From Peptococcaceae bacterium (GTDB taxonomy: Bacteria > Bacillota > Desulfotomaculia > Desulfotomaculales > Desulfocucumaceae), in the NCBI GenBank assembly GCA_013336365.1, contig JAAXTT010000061.1:1-8144 (forward strand): DNA of 8,144 nucleotides, given 5' to 3'. Below the pieces are notes generated by a model. It was given only the letters and a program-made list of their open reading frames with translations, searched no databases and was not told the origin of the DNA. Positions 6,022-8,144 of the stretch are shown piece by piece (position 1 is the first letter of the stretch; every line of letters starts with the position of its first letter). The position numbers and the translations under genes are program-made.

Positions 6022-7233
6022 TTAACTACGATAATTCCCATTGATTTTCACATATTCATAGGTAAGATCACAGCCCCATGCTGTCGCCTCACATGTGCCC
6101 TCGATTAAATCCACCAAAACCTCTATTTCTTTGCCTGCTAATACTTCTGCTGCGTTTTCCTCATCAAAATCCAGGGCACCTCCGTCCTTGGCAACCTGGA
6201 CTCCCCCAAGGTATACATCAAATTTTTCCGGATTAAACTTAGCTCCGGAATAACCGGCAGCACACATTATTCTGCCCCAATTGGCATCTCCTCCAAAAAC
6301 CGCCGCCTTAAACAAGCTTGATCCGGCAATACTTCTGGCAGCTAATCCTGCATCCTTGTCATTCAAGGCATTAACAACCCTAACCTGGATAAACTTGCTG
6401 GCACCTTCTCCGTCCCTGGCAACCTCCTTGGCCAGGTAAACGCATATTTCAGCCAGAGCCTCACTGAAAATTCGGTAACCTTCACTATCAAAATCAATAA
6501 TTTTATTATTACCTGCCTGCCCATTGGCCAGAACCATAACCATATCATTGGTACTGGTGTCCCCATCCACTGTGATCATGTTGAAGCTCTTTGCATTCGC
6601 CTGGTGCAGACACCTATCAAGACATTCTGAAGATATAGAGGCATCCGTTGTTATAAACCCAAGCATGGTAGCCATATTGGGATGAATCATCCCAGAGCCC
6701 TTGGCCATTCCACCAATGGTGACCTTTCTGCCCTCAAGTTCAAAGGTCAGGGCATATTGCTTTAAGGTTGTGTCAGTAGTCATAATTGCCTCTGCAGCAT
6801 CCTGACCACCATTGTCGCTAAGGTCATTAACTGCCATAGCAACTCCCCTAATAATCCTGTCCATGGGCATCGGCTGTCCGATGACTCCTGTAGATGCCAC
6901 GAATACCTGTTCTTTAGGAATACCCAAAAGTCTAGCGGTTTCCTCTGTCATTGCCAAGGCATCCACCATTCCTCTGTCTCCTGTACAGGCATTGGCATTT
7001 CCGCTATTTATAATTACTGCCTTGGCAGTTCCTGAGACTGACAGTCTGTTGATATTTAATAATATTGGTGCTGCCTTGACAACATTGGTAGTAAAAACAC
7101 CTGCTACCGCTGCTTCAAACATTGAGTAAACCAAAGCAACATCCCGTTTGTTTTTGTACTTAATCCCGGCAGGCACCCCTGATGCTTGGAACCCCTCAGC
7201 AGCAGTTACACCTCCCGGTACTTTAATAAACAT
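6022..7233 (-). CDS. argJ: Glutamate N-acetyltransferase / ornithine acetyltransferase
   Basis: Transfers the acetyl group from N-acetylornithine to glutamate, giving ornithine and regenerating N-acetylglutamate. In bifunctional members it also makes N-acetylglutamate from acetyl-CoA. The protein has 403 residues, of family length. ArgJ cuts itself between Ala and Thr of an MATML motif into alpha and beta chains. Here that is Ala188-Thr189 in KGSGMIHPNMATMLGF, leaving Thr189 as the N-terminal nucleophile of the beta chain. The oxyanion-hole Thr115-Gly116 is in ASTGVIGQPMP. Other signatures are INSGNANACTG (75-85), DGDTSTND (223-230), ARDGEGA (272-278), GDANWGRI (315-322) and the near-terminal INGNYRS, ending in Ser where Thr is more usual. 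ATG 7233 is preceded by GGAGGTG (7240-7246) with a 6-nt gap, the strongest site in the window. It lies 42 nt after argC. Whether it is mono- or bifunctional cannot be read from these motifs. Confidence 0.98.
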   Translation of the reverse strand: MFIKVPGGVTAAEGFQASGVPAGIKYKNKRDVALVYSMFEAAVAGVFTTNVVKAAPILLNINRLSVSGTAKAVIINSGNANACTGDRGMVDALAMTEETARLLGIPKEQVFVASTGVIGQPMPMDRIIRGVAMAVNDLSDNGGQDAAEAIMTTDTTLKQYALTFELEGRKVTIGGMAKGSGMIHPNMATMLGFITTDASISSECLDRCLHQANAKSFNMITVDGDTSTNDMVMVLANGQAGNNKIIDFDSEGYRIFSEALAEICVYLAKEVARDGEGASKFIQVRVVNALNDKDAGLAARSIAGSSLFKAAVFGGDANWGRIMCAAGYSGAKFNPEKFDVYLGGVQVAKDGGALDFDEENAAEVLAGKEIEVLVDLIEGTCEATAWGCDLTYEYVKINGNYRS

Positions 7234-7275
7234 TTTCTACACCTCCAAAGCTGATTTTCTTTACTACCCTGTTTC

Positions 7276-8144
7276 CTAAGGGTACATGCCTACCCTGTCC
7301 AGACCGGTGTCTTCCGGTAAACCAAATAATATATTCATATTTTGTATTGCCTGCCCGGAGGCGCCCTTGATCAGATTGTCAATAGCAGAAACAATAACTA
7401 TTCTTCCTGTTCTTTCATCTATCACTAAACCTATATCACAATGGTTCGAACCACAGACAGCCTTTGTAACAGGCAGAATACCTGCAGGAAGAATCCTTAC
7501 AAAAGGACTTTCCCGATAAAATTCCTGATACAAATCAACAAGCTTTTCTAAAGTGATATCCGATTTAAGTCCGGCATAAATAGTGCTCAATATCCCCCTA
7601 ATCATTGGGGTCAAATGAGGAGAGAAGGATACAAGCAGGTCTTTTTCCGCCAAAAGACTGAGCTCCTGCTCAATCTCAGGGGTATGTCTGTGCTTACAGA
7701 CATTATATGCCTTTATGCTTCCGGTGACTTCACAATAATGATTTACCAAAGATGGATTTCTACCGGCTCCGGACACCCCGGATTTTGAATCGATAATAAT
7801 ACTGTCCGGGTCAATCATTTTATTTTTCAATAAGGGTGCCAAGCCTAAAATAATGCTGGTGGGATAACAGCCTGGGTTGGCAACAAGCTTTGCAGCTCTT
7901 ATTTCATCCCTATGAATCTCCGGAAGTCCATAAACCGCCTGACTGTTTAATTCTGCCTGACTATGCTCCATTTTGTACCATTCTTCATAATTGGGCACCG
8001 AATTAAAACGAAAATCCGCACCCAAATCAATCAGCTTCTTGCCCCTGCGATTGACCTCAGCAGCAACATCCATAGAATGACCATGAGGCAATGCAGTAAA
8101 AATAACATCACATCTGTCAACAAGCAACGGCAAGTTCAACTCTT
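7276..8144 (-). CDS. argC: N-acetyl-gamma-glutamyl-phosphate reductase, 5'-truncated by the window edge
   Basis: NADPH-dependent reduction of N-acetylglutamyl phosphate to N-acetylglutamate semialdehyde, between the ArgB and ArgD steps. The frame is open to the right edge (the codon before TTG 8139 is GAG), so TTG 8139 is an internal leucine codon rather than the start. About 289 residues are visible. Counting from codon 8139, the fragment shows CDVIFTALPHG (10-20), KLIDLGADFRF (35-45), the catalytic cysteine in NPGCYPT (Cys91, about residue 149 in full-length enzymes), DSKSGVSGAGR (117-127) and the active-site His in HRHTPEIEQEL (150-160). That leaves about 58 N-terminal residues missing, which would hold the nucleotide-binding GATGYTG segment. 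It ends with TAG 42 nt before argJ and is the first arg gene visible; the operon promoter and any arginine-repressor site would be off the right edge. Confidence 0.97.
   Translation of the reverse strand, partial: ELNLPLLVDRCDVIFTALPHGHSMDVAAEVNRRGKKLIDLGADFRFNSVPNYEEWYKMEHSQAELNSQAVYGLPEIHRDEIRAAKLVANPGCYPTSIILGLAPLLKNKMIDPDSIIIDSKSGVSGAGRNPSLVNHYCEVTGSIKAYNVCKHRHTPEIEQELSLLAEKDLLVSFSPHLTPMIRGILSTIYAGLKSDITLEKLVDLYQEFYRESPFVRILPAGILPVTKAVCGSNHCDIGLVIDERTGRIVIVSAIDNLIKGASGQAIQNMNILFGLPEDTGLDRVGMYP

Noticed and set aside
6363..7519. Other-frame open frames within argJ and argC, on both strands
   Set aside because: Overlap well-supported genes in the wrong frame; no motif support.
1..8144. Mobile elements, CRISPR arrays, tRNA/rRNA genes, frameshifts
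   Set aside because: None seen. All six genes are intact or cut only by the window edge, and no repeats or transposase-like sequence were found.

Overview
The window is a run of amino-acid biosynthesis genes, all on the minus strand. In transcription order (high to low coordinates) it reads argC (5' end off the right edge), argJ, argB, argD, then a 630-nt regulatory gap, then ilvD and ilvB (3' end off the left edge). Moderate-to-low GC, purine-rich Shine-Dalgarno sites (GGAGGTG, AAGGAG), GTG and TTG starts, a consensus sigma-A-type promoter and a T-box leader all point to a Firmicute, most likely an anaerobic clostridial lineage. I cannot name the genus from the sequence alone.

Right part (3832-8144): four arginine genes with gaps of about 40-55 nt look like one operon whose promoter lies beyond the right edge. 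ArgB phosphorylates N-acetylglutamate, ArgC reduces the acyl phosphate, ArgD transaminates the semialdehyde to N-acetylornithine, and ArgJ moves the acetyl group back to glutamate. This is the acetyl-recycling route to ornithine. ArgB has the N-terminal helix and C-terminal residues expected of an arginine-inhibited kinase.

Middle (3202-3831): no convincing protein gene. It holds a TTGACA-17-TATACT promoter just after argD, a complete T-box riboswitch with an apparent AUC (isoleucine) specifier and a UGGU tRNA-acceptor bulge, and a long terminator. About 250 nt of further leader follows before ilvD. That extra leader is unusual: it contains a second, weaker terminator-like hairpin with eight Ts, a purine-rich segment able to pair with that hairpin's 5' side, and an imperfect short repeat.

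Left part (1-3201): ilvD (dihydroxyacid dehydratase) and ilvB (acetolactate synthase catalytic subunit) are 18 nt apart and form the start of a branched-chain amino-acid operon. The T-box would let transcription into it when tRNA-Ile is uncharged. Gene content is ordinary. The parts worth a second look are the two-tier ilv leader, the lack of an obvious arg terminator before it, and the start-codon details of argB and argD.
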